Shown: positions 35,959 to 44,307, numbered from the stretch's first letter. The stretch is DNA of 64,000 nt from Neobacillus sp. OS1-2 (GCF_030915505.1 NZ_CP133265.1:4306001-4370000); one strand, 5' to 3'. Made by a program: numbers and translations. Notes: generated by a model from the letters alone, not told the origin.

Positions 35959-35985
35959 GGCCAAAATTCGGATGGTAAAGCGGAA

Positions 35986-37080
35986 ATGATGATGAAGAAA
36001 AAAGTGTTAATAATAGGTGCAACTGGACTTGTAGGCAATGCAGTAATGAAATACTTTGGGACTAAGGATGACTGCAGTGTAATTGCTGTTTCTCGCAGGA
36101 AACCCGCTGAAACCTTTGGTGCCAGGCACGTATCTGTTGATTTAACCAATCAGGAACAGTGTCGAGAGGTATTTGGAAGCATGTTGGATATTACACACGT
36201 TGTTTATACAGCTTTATTTGAAAAGCCGAATTTAATTTCCGGGTGGACTGATCAGGAGCAGATTCATACTAATGCTCTCATGTTGCGAAACATGTTAGAA
36301 CCCTTGGAAAAGGCTTCTCAAACTCTAAGACATGTCACCTTAATGCAGGGTGCTAAAGCCTATGGTGTGCATGTTAAAAAGATTCAAAATCCCGCTCGAG
36401 AGGGCATTTCGGAGATGCATGAGCAACCCAATTTTTACTGGTTACAAGAAGAGTATTTGAAAGAGAAACAAAAAGGAAAATCATGGTCATGGACTATCTT
36501 TCGGCCAGCAATCATTTTTGGTGAATCCATTGGTAGTCCGATGAATGTTCTTACCGCTTTTGGTGTTTATGCAGCTCTATTAAAGGAAGAAGGAAAACCA
36601 CTTCACTTTCCTGGTGGTGTAGAAACTATACTTGTGGCGACGGATGTAGATCTTCTTGCTAGAGCGATTGCATGGGCAGGTGAAACTGAAAAAGCAAAAG
36701 GGGAAGCATTTAATATTACAAACGGCGATGTATTTGTTTGGTCAACCATATGGAAAACAATTGCAAACACTTTAGGGATGGAACCGGGTGAGAATGTTCC
36801 TTTATGCTTAACAGAGGAAATTCCAAAACGAGAGACAGAATGGAAATATATTTGTGAAAAATATGGGCTTGTTTCCCCGGGAATTAAAGAATTTGTAGGT
36901 TCATCATTTGAATTTGCAGATTACTACTTCTCATTCGGACATAAAGAAATGAGATATCCCCCACTATATTCCGATATGAAACTCCATAAAGCGGGTTTTC
37001 ATGAGTGGGAAGATACAGAGGAAATGTTTGTAAAATGGTTTCGGTTGTTTCAAGAAAAACGGCTCTTGCCGCGTCCTTAA
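35986..37080 (+). CDS. NAD(P)-dependent reductase, PRISE-like extended SDR
   Basis: 364-residue extended SDR. Rossmann 'LIIGATGLVGNAV' at the N-terminus, then 'HVTLMQGAKAYGVH' and 'NFYWLQEEYLKE', the altered active-site motifs of the progesterone 5-beta-reductase/iridoid synthase-like (PRISE) group instead of the usual YxxxK. PRISE enzymes reduce activated C=C bonds of enones. Three ATGs in a row at 35986, 35989 and 35992. Last gene of the operon, followed by a perfect terminator. Confidence 0.85.
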   Translation: MMMKKKVLIIGATGLVGNAVMKYFGTKDDCSVIAVSRRKPAETFGARHVSVDLTNQEQCREVFGSMLDITHVVYTALFEKPNLISGWTDQEQIHTNALMLRNMLEPLEKASQTLRHVTLMQGAKAYGVHVKKIQNPAREGISEMHEQPNFYWLQEEYLKEKQKGKSWSWTIFRPAIIFGESIGSPMNVLTAFGVYAALLKEEGKPLHFPGGVETILVATDVDLLARAIAWAGETEKAKGEAFNITNGDVFVWSTIWKTIANTLGMEPGENVPLCLTEEIPKRETEWKYICEKYGLVSPGIKEFVGSSFEFADYYFSFGHKEMRYPPLYSDMKLHKAGFHEWEDTEEMFVKWFRLFQEKRLLPRP

Positions 37081-37150
37081 AAATAAGAAATAGTGATAGG
37101 CTACATCTCAAAGAGGAGTGCCTTTTTTCACACGAATTTGATAAATTTAC

Positions 37151-37190
37151 AAAGATGTCCTTCATAGCTCTTATGAAGGACATCTTTTCT
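37151..37190 (+). terminator. Intrinsic terminator of the SDR-to-PRISE operon
   Basis: AAAGATGTCCTTCATA (37151-37166) pairs perfectly with TATGAAGGACATCTTT (37172-37187) around a 5-base loop, T-rich after. Confidence 0.88.
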
Positions 37191-37197
37191 GGTCAGT

Positions 37198-37245
37198 GTG
37201 CCTGACCCCCAGTAAGTTAAAGCGTTAGCACAGTGGGGCAGAACC
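37198..37245. repeat. GTGCCTGACCC element, degraded copy
   Basis: GTGCCTGACCCCCAGTAAG, then TTAAAGCGTTA and AGTGGGGCAG. It aligns over about 48 bases with the intact element at 42361-42410, but the right arm has diverged. The remaining spacer up to the DinB gene shows no coding sequence. Confidence 0.6.
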
Positions 37246-37463
37246 TTATTTATCCGTATTGTACAGCCTGCAAAAAATAATTCATAATCCAGAATGAACT
37301 TACATACATGCCAATTGTATAATTAAATAAAATGGGTTCATTTTTTATTTTGGCAAATGCCAATGTTATTAGTTTTTCTCAAAATATGCATTTATAATAG
37401 GATAAAGGGAAATACCTAGAAAAGGTCATAAAAATGAGTTTATTAAAAAGGAGAATGAAATCA

Positions 37464-37967
37464 ATGTATTCATCAATAGTTGCATTTATTGACGATTGGA
37501 ATCATGAAGCTGTATCTACTCAACATGTATTAGAAGCGTTAACGGATAGTTCCTTGCAGCAACAAGTCACTCCAGATGATCGGACATTAGGAAGAATTGC
37601 CTGGCATATTGTGACCAGCACACCCGGGATGCTAAATGAGTTTGGCATTAAAGTCCCATTTGTCGAAAACGCTGATACCGTTCCGCAATCAGCGAAGGAA
37701 ATTGCAGAGGTATTCAGTCGAGTTAGTTCCGACACTGCCAAAGCTGTAAAGGAACAATGGAGTGACAGTGCTCTAACAGATGAAGTGAATGTGTTTGGAA
37801 TGAACATGTCCAAGGCTGCAACACTCTTATTACTTGTTAAACACATTATTCATCACCGTGGACAAATGACCGTTCTTATGCGCCAAGCGGGAGTAAGCGT
37901 TCCGGGGGTTTATGGACCTGCACGAGAAGGATGGGCACAAATGGGGATGTCAGCTCCAACTATTTAA
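37464..37967 (+). CDS. DinB/YfiT-family protein
   Basis: 167-residue four-helix bundle protein with the DinB metal-site histidines 'GRIAWHIVTST' and 'VKHIIHHRGQMTVLMRQAG'. Family members are metal-dependent thiol-transferase relatives of unknown substrate, often damage- or stress-induced. Start ATG 37464 is chosen because AAAAAGGAG lies 10 bases upstream; ATG 37434 and 37455 are in frame but placed before or on this site. Stand-alone gene. Confidence 0.87.
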   Translation: MYSSIVAFIDDWNHEAVSTQHVLEALTDSSLQQQVTPDDRTLGRIAWHIVTSTPGMLNEFGIKVPFVENADTVPQSAKEIAEVFSRVSSDTAKAVKEQWSDSALTDEVNVFGMNMSKAATLLLLVKHIIHHRGQMTVLMRQAGVSVPGVYGPAREGWAQMGMSAPTI

Positions 37968-38049
37968 TATCCATAGGGGGGTCTTTTGGTTGCTTGTTAT
38001 TATACTAAAAACCACTAGACCCTGCCCCGGGACGCATCATCGGCAAGAT

Positions 38050-39393
38050 TTATTTAGTAATACTCCGTTTTATTACACTCTTTACAACAATTTTTAGGTT
38101 CATGAGGGTGGTAATCGGACTGACGAGATTCATGACTTTTACAAAAGCGTGATAAATTTCTTGATTTTGCGATGATAATATAAAAATATTTTTTGCATAC
38201 CATTGTTGAATCGTAAGACCTAATGGCCTTTTTCCACTTGTGGCAGGGTAGCGAAAATCTTCCGTAATCACCATATTCCAGATAGGGGCAATTATTTTTG
38301 CTTCCTGCTTGTGGAATGTGGTGGTTATTTCTTTCAGCATTTTGTTTTGGCACTGTAACAGCTTTTGCAATGCGAGTGCCTCTAACACGGCAATACTCAT
38401 GCCTTGTCCAAAAACGGGATCAATCCTGCAAATTGTATCCCCAATCAATAAGAGTCCTTCAGGAAAATTCTTTGCCTGATCAACATGTTTCCAAGTGATT
38501 TGTGGAACTCGAAAAATAGATGTTTTGGATAAAGGGACCGCGTTCTTCACTTCTGTATAGATGTCCTGGTTAGGCAATTTTTGGGCTATTTCTATAAAGC
38601 TGTCTTCATTTTGTAAAACTTCCTTGTCATTTATTGCGTTATGATAGCCGATGAGGGTGACCATATAACGATTTCCCTCTACCTTGGAGATGGTTCCTCC
38701 TATTTTTTCCTGTGGAGGATGAGGATAGACGAGTTTAATCGACCAATCTCGCTCGGCACTTTCAGGCAATGAAAATGATTTACTAGCATAACTCAATCCA
38801 ATTTTTACCTGTTCTTCTGGAATTTGCATGCCTCGTTTGGCTAACCAGCTAGTAGAAAGGCTGCTTACCCCGCTTGCGTCCACGATGAGGTCGGCATTCA
38901 TGGTTTTGATGGAGCCGCTAGCATCAATGGTTTCAACTCCGTGAATTCGATTTTCCTCTTCATGATACATATAATTCTTGACCGAATGGTTGTACTGTAC
39001 GGTTACATTTGAAATCCTCTTCATGTATTGTTCTATTATCCATTCTAAATGTGGCCGTGTTTGAAGAGTGGTGGTATATCCTCCATCAAACCGAACCTTC
39101 CACACTCCATGGTGAAACCATGAAAGGTCTTGAGTGGAATTGATTTTTACAGCACCACTTTTATGGAATGTATCAGTAATTCCTGGGAATAGGGATTCCA
39201 GACCATTCGCACCGGCAAAGAGGAGTGCATGTAAATGCTCACCTTGTGGAGCACCTTTTCGTGGATGTGGTCCTTGGGGTTCTTGATCACGTTCCAAAAT
39301 GATAACCTCATGGAAAAATTCAGCCAATACGCGTGCCGCTAATTTTCCGGAAATACCGCCACCAATAATGATTGCTTTTTTATGTCGAAACAA
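38050..39393 (-). CDS. FAD-dependent monooxygenase-like oxidoreductase
   Basis: About 447 residues. FAD-binding 'AIIIGGGISGKLAARVLAE' with 'VIILERDQEP' (GxGxxG and Glu), 'QTRPHLEWIIEQYM', and second FAD motif 'LLLIGDTICRIDPVFGQGMSIA' (GD). This is the halogenase/geranylgeranyl-reductase-like flavoprotein group. I prefer TTG 39393 ('FRHKKAIIIGG'), 9 bases after AAAGAGGTG; ATG 39423 is in frame but lacks a good site. Divergent from the TetR gene and convergent with DinB. Substrate unknown. Confidence 0.85.
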   Translation of the reverse strand: MFRHKKAIIIGGGISGKLAARVLAEFFHEVIILERDQEPQGPHPRKGAPQGEHLHALLFAGANGLESLFPGITDTFHKSGAVKINSTQDLSWFHHGVWKVRFDGGYTTTLQTRPHLEWIIEQYMKRISNVTVQYNHSVKNYMYHEEENRIHGVETIDASGSIKTMNADLIVDASGVSSLSTSWLAKRGMQIPEEQVKIGLSYASKSFSLPESAERDWSIKLVYPHPPQEKIGGTISKVEGNRYMVTLIGYHNAINDKEVLQNEDSFIEIAQKLPNQDIYTEVKNAVPLSKTSIFRVPQITWKHVDQAKNFPEGLLLIGDTICRIDPVFGQGMSIAVLEALALQKLLQCQNKMLKEITTTFHKQEAKIIAPIWNMVITEDFRYPATSGKRPLGLTIQQWYAKNIFILSSQNQEIYHAFVKVMNLVSPITTLMNLKIVVKSVIKRSITK

Positions 39394-39617
39394 TGGATGA
39401 AACACCTCTTTAGCCATATTCATGTTTTCTAAATAAAGATAACATAGTATACTACTAGATTGAACTAGTAGTGTGATTTTCGCTAATATTCTCTCTGAAT
39501 ATAAGTTACCTACTGAATCAAAATAAATACAACAAGATGGGCGTGGATGGTGCCTGGGACTTATTCTTGGTATAATTTGTTTACAAAAAAGAAAAATTTA
39601 TCACTAGAGGTTGATTC

Positions 39618-39650
39618 ATGAAGGTATATAAGCTAAAAAAAGTAGTTTAG
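39618..39650 (+). pseudogene. Degenerate start of a paralogue of the 62-residue protein gene at 44747
   Basis: ATG-AAG-GTA-TAT-AAG-CTA ends in a stop after ten codons (MKVYKLKKVV). Similarity to 44747 (MKVYKVKKQF) covers the ribosome binding site and extends upstream (CTTGGTATAA, ATCACT-GAGGTT). Downstream similarity is lost, so this is the front end of a duplicated gene. Confidence 0.5.
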
Positions 39651-39703
39651 TGGAAATTTATTAATAGATGGGAACCCACTTTAAATGAGTTAGGAGGGTT
39701 ACT

Positions 39704-39757
39704 ATGGTTATTCTAGCCTCATTTCTACCATGGGAACCATCCCCGTGGAATCTTTAA
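39704..39757 (+). CDS. Possible 17-residue leader peptide
   Basis: ATG after TAGGAGGG with 6-base spacing, encoding MVILASFLPWEPSPWNL and a stop 33 bases before the TetR start. Only the strong ribosome binding site supports it. It has two Trp and three Pro codons close together, which could slow ribosomes. No family recognised; could be chance. Confidence 0.35.
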   Translation: MVILASFLPWEPSPWNL

Positions 39758-39790
39758 ATAGTATGGTAATGAATGAAAGAAGGGAATTTC

Positions 39791-40366
39791 ATGGGGAGAG
39801 ATCGGAAATTTAATACAGTGGATTTATTTCTTTGTACGAAAAAGCTCATTATTGAAACAGGGTATGAAGGGTTTACAATTGGTCAAGTTGCCAAACAGCT
39901 ACACGTTTCACGAGCAGCCATTTATAAGTATTATCAAAATAAGGATGAATTGCTATTAGATTTTATGCTTGAGGAAATGAAAAATACATTGACAAGTTTT
40001 TCTTCCATTCCAGAGGAATTTTCCTTTTTAGATAAGATAAACTTACTTTTGCAAAGAATATTTCTGTCCAAGGATTTACATTTAATCCTTGGCATTCAAG
40101 AAGTCATTCCTACCAATGATGCTCCACTTTTGGACGCCAAGAAAAATCAACTTTCTCTAATGCATCGCGAACTATATAAACCTCTTATCCATGTAGTGCA
40201 GCAAGGAAAGACAGAAGGCCACATCGATATGGACCTGCCGAATGAAATGCTATTAGGATTTATCTTTCAAAGTATTTCTATTCCAAATCATTCAGGAATG
40301 GACACAGAACAAGTGCTCGAATATACGAAGAAGTTGATTTTAAATGGAATTCTAAAAAATAAGTGA
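39791..40366 (+). CDS. TetR-family repressor of the adjacent ABC exporter (HrtR-like)
   Basis: 191 residues. N-terminal helix-turn-helix 'GYEGFTIGQVAKQLHVSRAAIYKYYQNKDELLLDF' region typical of TetR. Start ATG 39791 lies 5-6 bases after GAAAGAAGGGA. The order TetR-permease-ATPase matches hrtR-hrtB-hrtA of lactococci, where HrtR senses heme. The permease resembles HrtB, so heme is a reasonable guess but not proven. Predicted to bind the two related repeats at 40363 and 40431. Confidence 0.85.
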   Translation: MGRDRKFNTVDLFLCTKKLIIETGYEGFTIGQVAKQLHVSRAAIYKYYQNKDELLLDFMLEEMKNTLTSFSSIPEEFSFLDKINLLLQRIFLSKDLHLILGIQEVIPTNDAPLLDAKKNQLSLMHRELYKPLIHVVQQGKTEGHIDMDLPNEMLLGFIFQSISIPNHSGMDTEQVLEYTKKLILNGILKNK

Positions 40367-40449
40367 CAAACGTGTAACTTATGTGTATAATAATCTTTGC
40401 GAGGCACATAAGTTATTTTTTTTCTCAAAAGTGACGCATGTGTAACTTA
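40363..40449 (+). promoter_or_regulatory. Promoter and two TetR-type repeats before the exporter genes
   Basis: GTGACA (40363-40368), 17 bases, TATAAT (40386-40391) make a promoter overlapping the end of the tetR gene. The direct repeat GTGAC-N3-YGTGTAACTTA occurs at 40363-40381 (over the -35) and 40431-40449; each is itself an imperfect palindrome (GTGAC...GTAAC). This fits a repressor blocking the permease promoter. Confidence 0.6.
40375..40424 (+). terminator. Hairpin with T8 tail between tetR and permease genes
   Basis: TAACTTATGTG (40375-40385) pairs perfectly with CACATAAGTTA (40405-40415), followed by TTTTTTTT. It would stop tetR transcripts, while its left arm overlaps the spacer of the exporter promoter. 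Confidence 0.75.
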
Positions 40450-40470
40450 ATTTGAGGGGAGAGTTTCATC

Positions 40471-41592
40471 TTGTTTTTAGCTATAAAAGAATTACTGCAT
40501 GCGAAATTTCGATATGTGATGATGGGTATTATTATTATCTTAATTGCCTGGTTGGTTTTTATCTTATCAGGGCTTGGAAATGGTCTATCGACTTTAAGTG
40601 CTGCCACGATTAAAAATTTAGATGCAAATTATGTTGTTTATGAGAAATCTGCTGGTGCCACCTTTAATAAATCTATTATCTCTAGTAATTTAATCGATGA
40701 GATTAAAGAAAATAAAGATGTAAAGGATGCAGCAGCGTTTGGATCATCAATGGCGGCTGTTTCTAAAGAAAAAACAGATGATAGTCACAAGAAAACGGAT
40801 GTTGCACTACTTGGAATCACGCTCGGCTCATTTATTGAACCAGGCGTTATCGAGGGAAAACAACTTTCACCTAATGAAAAGTTTGGTGTTCTAGCTAATG
40901 AGAGTTTAAAAGATGCAGGGTACAAAATGGGTGATGAACTGCTTGTTTCAAATTCCAACATGAAGTTAACCATTATTGGTTTTGTTGAAAATGAAACATT
41001 TAACCATTTACCTGTATTATTTACGAATATGGATACCTGGAGAGATTATCAATATGCGGCACAAGGTTCTGACAATGGTGTTACTAAACCTGTTCAAGCC
41101 ATTACTTTAAAAGCGCCTAATTTAGATGCTGCTAAGCTTGATAAGGAAATAAATGGCATTGAAACTGTTACAAAGTCAGTAGCTGTAAATGGGATGCCAG
41201 GGTATAAGGAAGAAACTGGGACAATTTTAATGATGCTTGCATTTTTAATCGTTATTTCAGCATTTATCATCTCCGTTTTCTTCTATGTCATAACAATACA
41301 AAAAACACCACAATTTGGTGTGATGAAGGCGATTGGGGCTTCGAATCGATTTATTTCTAAAGCTATTGTTGCACAGGTATTTATTTTGTCGTTTTTTGGT
41401 ATTTTGGTAGGAGCAGGTTTAACGTATTTAACAGCACTTGCCTTTCCTAAAGAAATGCCCTTTGATTTAGATGTTAACCTAGTCGTCTTATATGCGTTTG
41501 CTTTATTAATAATAAGCCTATTAAGTTCACTAGTTTCAGTCCGGCAAATTACTAAAATTGATCCGTTAACAGCTTTAGGGAGAGTGGAATAA
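40471..41592 (+). CDS. FtsX-type ABC permease, HrtB-like
   Basis: 373 residues: N-terminal helix ('FLAIKELLHAKFRYVMMGIIIILIAWLVF' region), a roughly 200-residue extracytoplasmic MacB-like domain, and three C-terminal helices with 'TIQKTPQFGVMKAIGASNRFI' typical of FtsX/HrtB. Start TTG 40471 with GAGGGGAGAG about 8 bases upstream. The N-terminal pattern ('LVFILSGLGNGL') is like HrtB heme exporters. Stop codon abuts the ATPase ATG. Exports a small toxic or hydrophobic compound; heme is the leading candidate. Confidence 0.85.
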   Translation: MFLAIKELLHAKFRYVMMGIIIILIAWLVFILSGLGNGLSTLSAATIKNLDANYVVYEKSAGATFNKSIISSNLIDEIKENKDVKDAAAFGSSMAAVSKEKTDDSHKKTDVALLGITLGSFIEPGVIEGKQLSPNEKFGVLANESLKDAGYKMGDELLVSNSNMKLTIIGFVENETFNHLPVLFTNMDTWRDYQYAAQGSDNGVTKPVQAITLKAPNLDAAKLDKEINGIETVTKSVAVNGMPGYKEETGTILMMLAFLIVISAFIISVFFYVITIQKTPQFGVMKAIGASNRFISKAIVAQVFILSFFGILVGAGLTYLTALAFPKEMPFDLDVNLVVLYAFALLIISLLSSLVSVRQITKIDPLTALGRVE

Positions 41593-42288
41593 ATGAGTGG
41601 TATTCAGTTACTTCAGGTTACGAAACAGTATAAAGAGGGAACCTCTACTATAACAGCTTTACAAGAAGCATCTTTACCTGTTAATCCAGGAGAGTTGGTG
41701 GCAATTGTCGGTCCTTCAGGCTCAGGTAAAAGCACTTTACTATCAATCATTGGTGCATTAATAAAGCCTACGTCTGGTAAGGTAATTGTAAATGGTCAGG
41801 ACGCGGGAAAGTTAAATGCGAAACAATTAGCCGATTTTCGTTTAAATGAAATAGGTTTTATTCTACAATCATCTAACTTAATTCCATATTTATCTGTACT
41901 TGATCAGTTAATTTTAATTAAAAAGATGACAGGCAAGGTGAACAAAGAAGATCGTCAGTTTGCGATAAATTTACTGACAGAGCTTGGATTAGGCAATAAG
42001 CTCTCGAAAATGCCTAATGAATTATCTGGTGGTGAACGTCAACGCGTAGCCATTTCTCGTGCTTTATTCAATCAGCCTAGCGTTATCCTTGCAGATGAGC
42101 CGACAGCAAGTTTAGATTCTAAGCGCGCTCATGAAGTGGTGAAATTAATTGCGGATGAAGTAAAAAGGCGAAAAAAGGCAGCAATAATGGTCACGCACGA
42201 TGAACGTATGTTAGCTTACTGCGACCGTGTCTATCACATGGAGGATGGGAAAATAATGTTAAAAGAGCTGCAAAGTTCCGCTAACTGA
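41593..42288 (+). CDS. ABC ATPase, HrtA/LolD-like
   Basis: 231-residue ATPase: Walker A 'GPSGSGKST', Q-loop 'FILQSSNLI', signature 'LSGGERQRVAISRAL', Walker B 'VILADEPTASLD', 'VTHDERM'. It starts directly after the permease stop (TAAATG), so one mRNA. Type VII/MacB-like ATPases of this kind power efflux with the adjacent FtsX permease. Confidence 0.9.
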   Translation: MSGIQLLQVTKQYKEGTSTITALQEASLPVNPGELVAIVGPSGSGKSTLLSIIGALIKPTSGKVIVNGQDAGKLNAKQLADFRLNEIGFILQSSNLIPYLSVLDQLILIKKMTGKVNKEDRQFAINLLTELGLGNKLSKMPNELSGGERQRVAISRALFNQPSVILADEPTASLDSKRAHEVVKLIADEVKRRKKAAIMVTHDERMLAYCDRVYHMEDGKIMLKELQSSAN

Positions 42289-42360
42289 CCTACTTACTAG
42301 CGGCTGATTTGAGAAGTCCAAGAGGATGATTTACAAATTAGACGAAAAATAGTATATTCG

Positions 42361-42410
42361 GTGCCTGACCCCTCAGCAATATAAAGCGTTATCCAAGTAG
42401 GGTCAGGCAC
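42361..42410. repeat. 50-bp palindromic GTGCCTGACCC element
   Basis: Perfect 11-bp terminal inverted repeats GTGCCTGACCC (42361-42371) and GGGTCAGGCAC (42400-42410) around a 28-base centre containing ATAAAGCGTTA. A related, degraded copy lies at 37198-37245. Resembles a REP/MITE-like intergenic repeat; it may also terminate transcripts here. Confidence 0.75.
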
Positions 42411-42484
42411 TAAAAGTACATACATTCACTTGCTTAGTAGGAACTGAAGGAAAAGCGCAAACTCCTATTTCTTTCATTAGCAGG

Positions 42485-43783
42485 CTACTTGTTACCTCCA
42501 CGAGACCAAATCACCACTGGAATAAGTAATAAGGACAAAATTCCGCCCCCTAATGATAATGTTGGAAAACTTGAACCAGCCACAATCATGCCTGACAGTA
42601 CTCCACCAGCTGCTCCTGACAAGGCAATTAATACGTCGACTGTCCCTTGCGTTTTAGCTCGTGTGGAAGTTTCTGTTGAATCAACAATAAGTGCCGTCCC
42701 ACTGATTAAACCAAAATTCCATCCTAAGCCAAGTAAAGAAAGAGCAATCACTAGTGGAACCATCGAATCTCCTGGTGCAAATGCTGCCAGCAAACCTGCC
42801 ACAAGCAACGTAGTGCCAGCGGCAATCGCCATCGCAGTACGCCCTACCTTATCAACCAGGATGCCTGTAACCAGTGAAGGGAGATACATGGCACCTATAT
42901 GAAAACCAATAACAAGACCTACTGCACCCAAACCATGTCCATGATGCATCATATGAACTGGCGTCATTGTCATAATCGCTACCATGACAATTTGCGTAAG
43001 AATCATAATTGTTGCACCAACCATTATGCCCCGTTTGTTTTCTGTCAGTTTAGTTGTTGCTAAATGTCCTTTACTACTAGAATCTAGGCTGTTCGCTTCT
43101 ATCGTTCTAGCGATAACCAATGGATCTGGACGAAGCATGATGAAAAGGACAACACCTGATAAGAGATAGGCTGCTGCCGCTAAAATGAAAGGACCGGCTA
43201 GTGATGGAACACCAATAGAAAGGGCGAAATTCCCCATCACATTCACCAAATTTGGTCCTGCAACTGCCCCAAATGTTGTAAAAACCATCGTCATACTTAT
43301 TGCAGTTGCTCGCTGTTTTTTATTTGCTAAATCCGTACCTGCATAACGGGCTTGTAAATTTGTTGCTGACCCCGCACCATAAACAAGTAAGGAAGCAAAT
43401 AAAAGGAAAACACTATTTAAGATTGCTGCCATGATGACTCCAAATCCACCAAGTCCGCCAAGCAAAAAACCCGTTGTTAATCCAGTACGACGTCCATATG
43501 CTTGCGAAAGTCTTCCAACAAACCAAGCTGCTCCTGCTGACCCTAAAGTAAGTAATGCTGTAGGAATTCCAGCAAACGCATCTGTCCCAAGCATTTGCTG
43601 TGCCAGAAGTGCCCCTACCGTAACACCTGCTGCTAAACCCGCTCCACCAAAAATTTGTGAGATACTTACAACGATTAAAGTACGCTTGTATAACGTTTTT
43701 TGTTTTTCTGGAGAATGAATGTAGCTTTGTAACCGAGCGAGTTGGCCGTCTACCGATTTTACATTTACCTTCTGTAACATCAT
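42485..43783 (-). CDS. MFS transporter
   Basis: 432 residues, about twelve hydrophobic helices, with 'GRLSQAYGRRTGLTTGF' between helices 2 and 3 and 'GILVDKVGRTAMAIAAG' between 8 and 9, the duplicated MFS A-motif. A cytosolic N-terminal tail of about 35 residues precedes helix 1. AGAGG precedes the start (ATG 43783 or 43780). Probably an exporter; substrate unknown. It is a single gene, convergent with the HrtA-like gene. Confidence 0.88.
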   Translation of the reverse strand: MMLQKVNVKSVDGQLARLQSYIHSPEKQKTLYKRTLIVVSISQIFGGAGLAAGVTVGALLAQQMLGTDAFAGIPTALLTLGSAGAAWFVGRLSQAYGRRTGLTTGFLLGGLGGFGVIMAAILNSVFLLFASLLVYGAGSATNLQARYAGTDLANKKQRATAISMTMVFTTFGAVAGPNLVNVMGNFALSIGVPSLAGPFILAAAAYLLSGVVLFIMLRPDPLVIARTIEANSLDSSSKGHLATTKLTENKRGIMVGATIMILTQIVMVAIMTMTPVHMMHHGHGLGAVGLVIGFHIGAMYLPSLVTGILVDKVGRTAMAIAAGTTLLVAGLLAAFAPGDSMVPLVIALSLLGLGWNFGLISGTALIVDSTETSTRAKTQGTVDVLIALSGAAGGVLSGMIVAGSSFPTLSLGGGILSLLLIPVVIWSRGGNK

Positions 43784-43913
43784 CTAACCTCTTTTCTAGA
43801 AACCTCATTTTCATTCATATTTACTTCCAACTAGATTTGAATTATCATAATATGCACAATAAAAGCTATTTATCTTTCCAATTTGGACTTTAAAGAGAAC
43901 GACTTAGGATAAA

Positions 43914-44307
43914 CTAACCGATTTTTGCAAATTTGTTTCGCATTAAAAATATAAATAGAAACATAAAAAGGGGAATCATATAACTGATTATTTCTATCAT
44001 GAAAGTCGTCGAAAGGTCTTTGTAATGTCAAAACCATGAAGGAGATATTGCATAGCATATTTGACCAGCCAAAAAGAAAAGCCGATGATAAACCCAAGCA
44101 TCATATTTTTGGACCATTTTGGATGAAAGGTGATTCCGATATTTTTATACTCATTTGCCTTGGTTAGCATGAGGATTCCTTTCAATAATGGAAAAAACAA
44201 AAGGACTAATAAAACTTGTAGCCAAAATAGACCTGCTTTCGCAATTACAATGTTCAAATATAAATCTAGCAAATGAAACCTGTTAATACTTTGCCATAAT
44301 AAGACAT
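43914..44307 (-). pseudogene. Small membrane protein gene with two frameshifts
   Basis: Reading leftward, ATG 44307 (AAAAGGGG upstream) encodes MSYYGKVLTGFI. The frame then breaks at the AAA run 44271-44273 (plus strand). 'LLDLYLNIVIAKAGLF' continues to 'LHGFDITK' and breaks again near 44011-44020; 'DLSTTFMIEIISYMIP' runs to a stop at 43914. One added base at each site gives a 131-residue protein with about four hydrophobic helices. It resembles the front of a CPBP-type membrane protein, but no protease motif is seen. Decay or assembly deletion. Confidence 0.65.

Noticed and set aside
42489..42902. 137-codon plus-strand frame opposite the MFS gene
   Set aside because: Antisense shadow; Pro/Thr/Ser-rich translation arises from the hydrophobic codons of the MFS gene.
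43870..44097. 75-codon minus-strand frame overlapping the broken membrane protein gene
   Set aside because: The hydrophobic continuation of the gene is in the third frame (ending at 43914), so this polar frame is a shadow.
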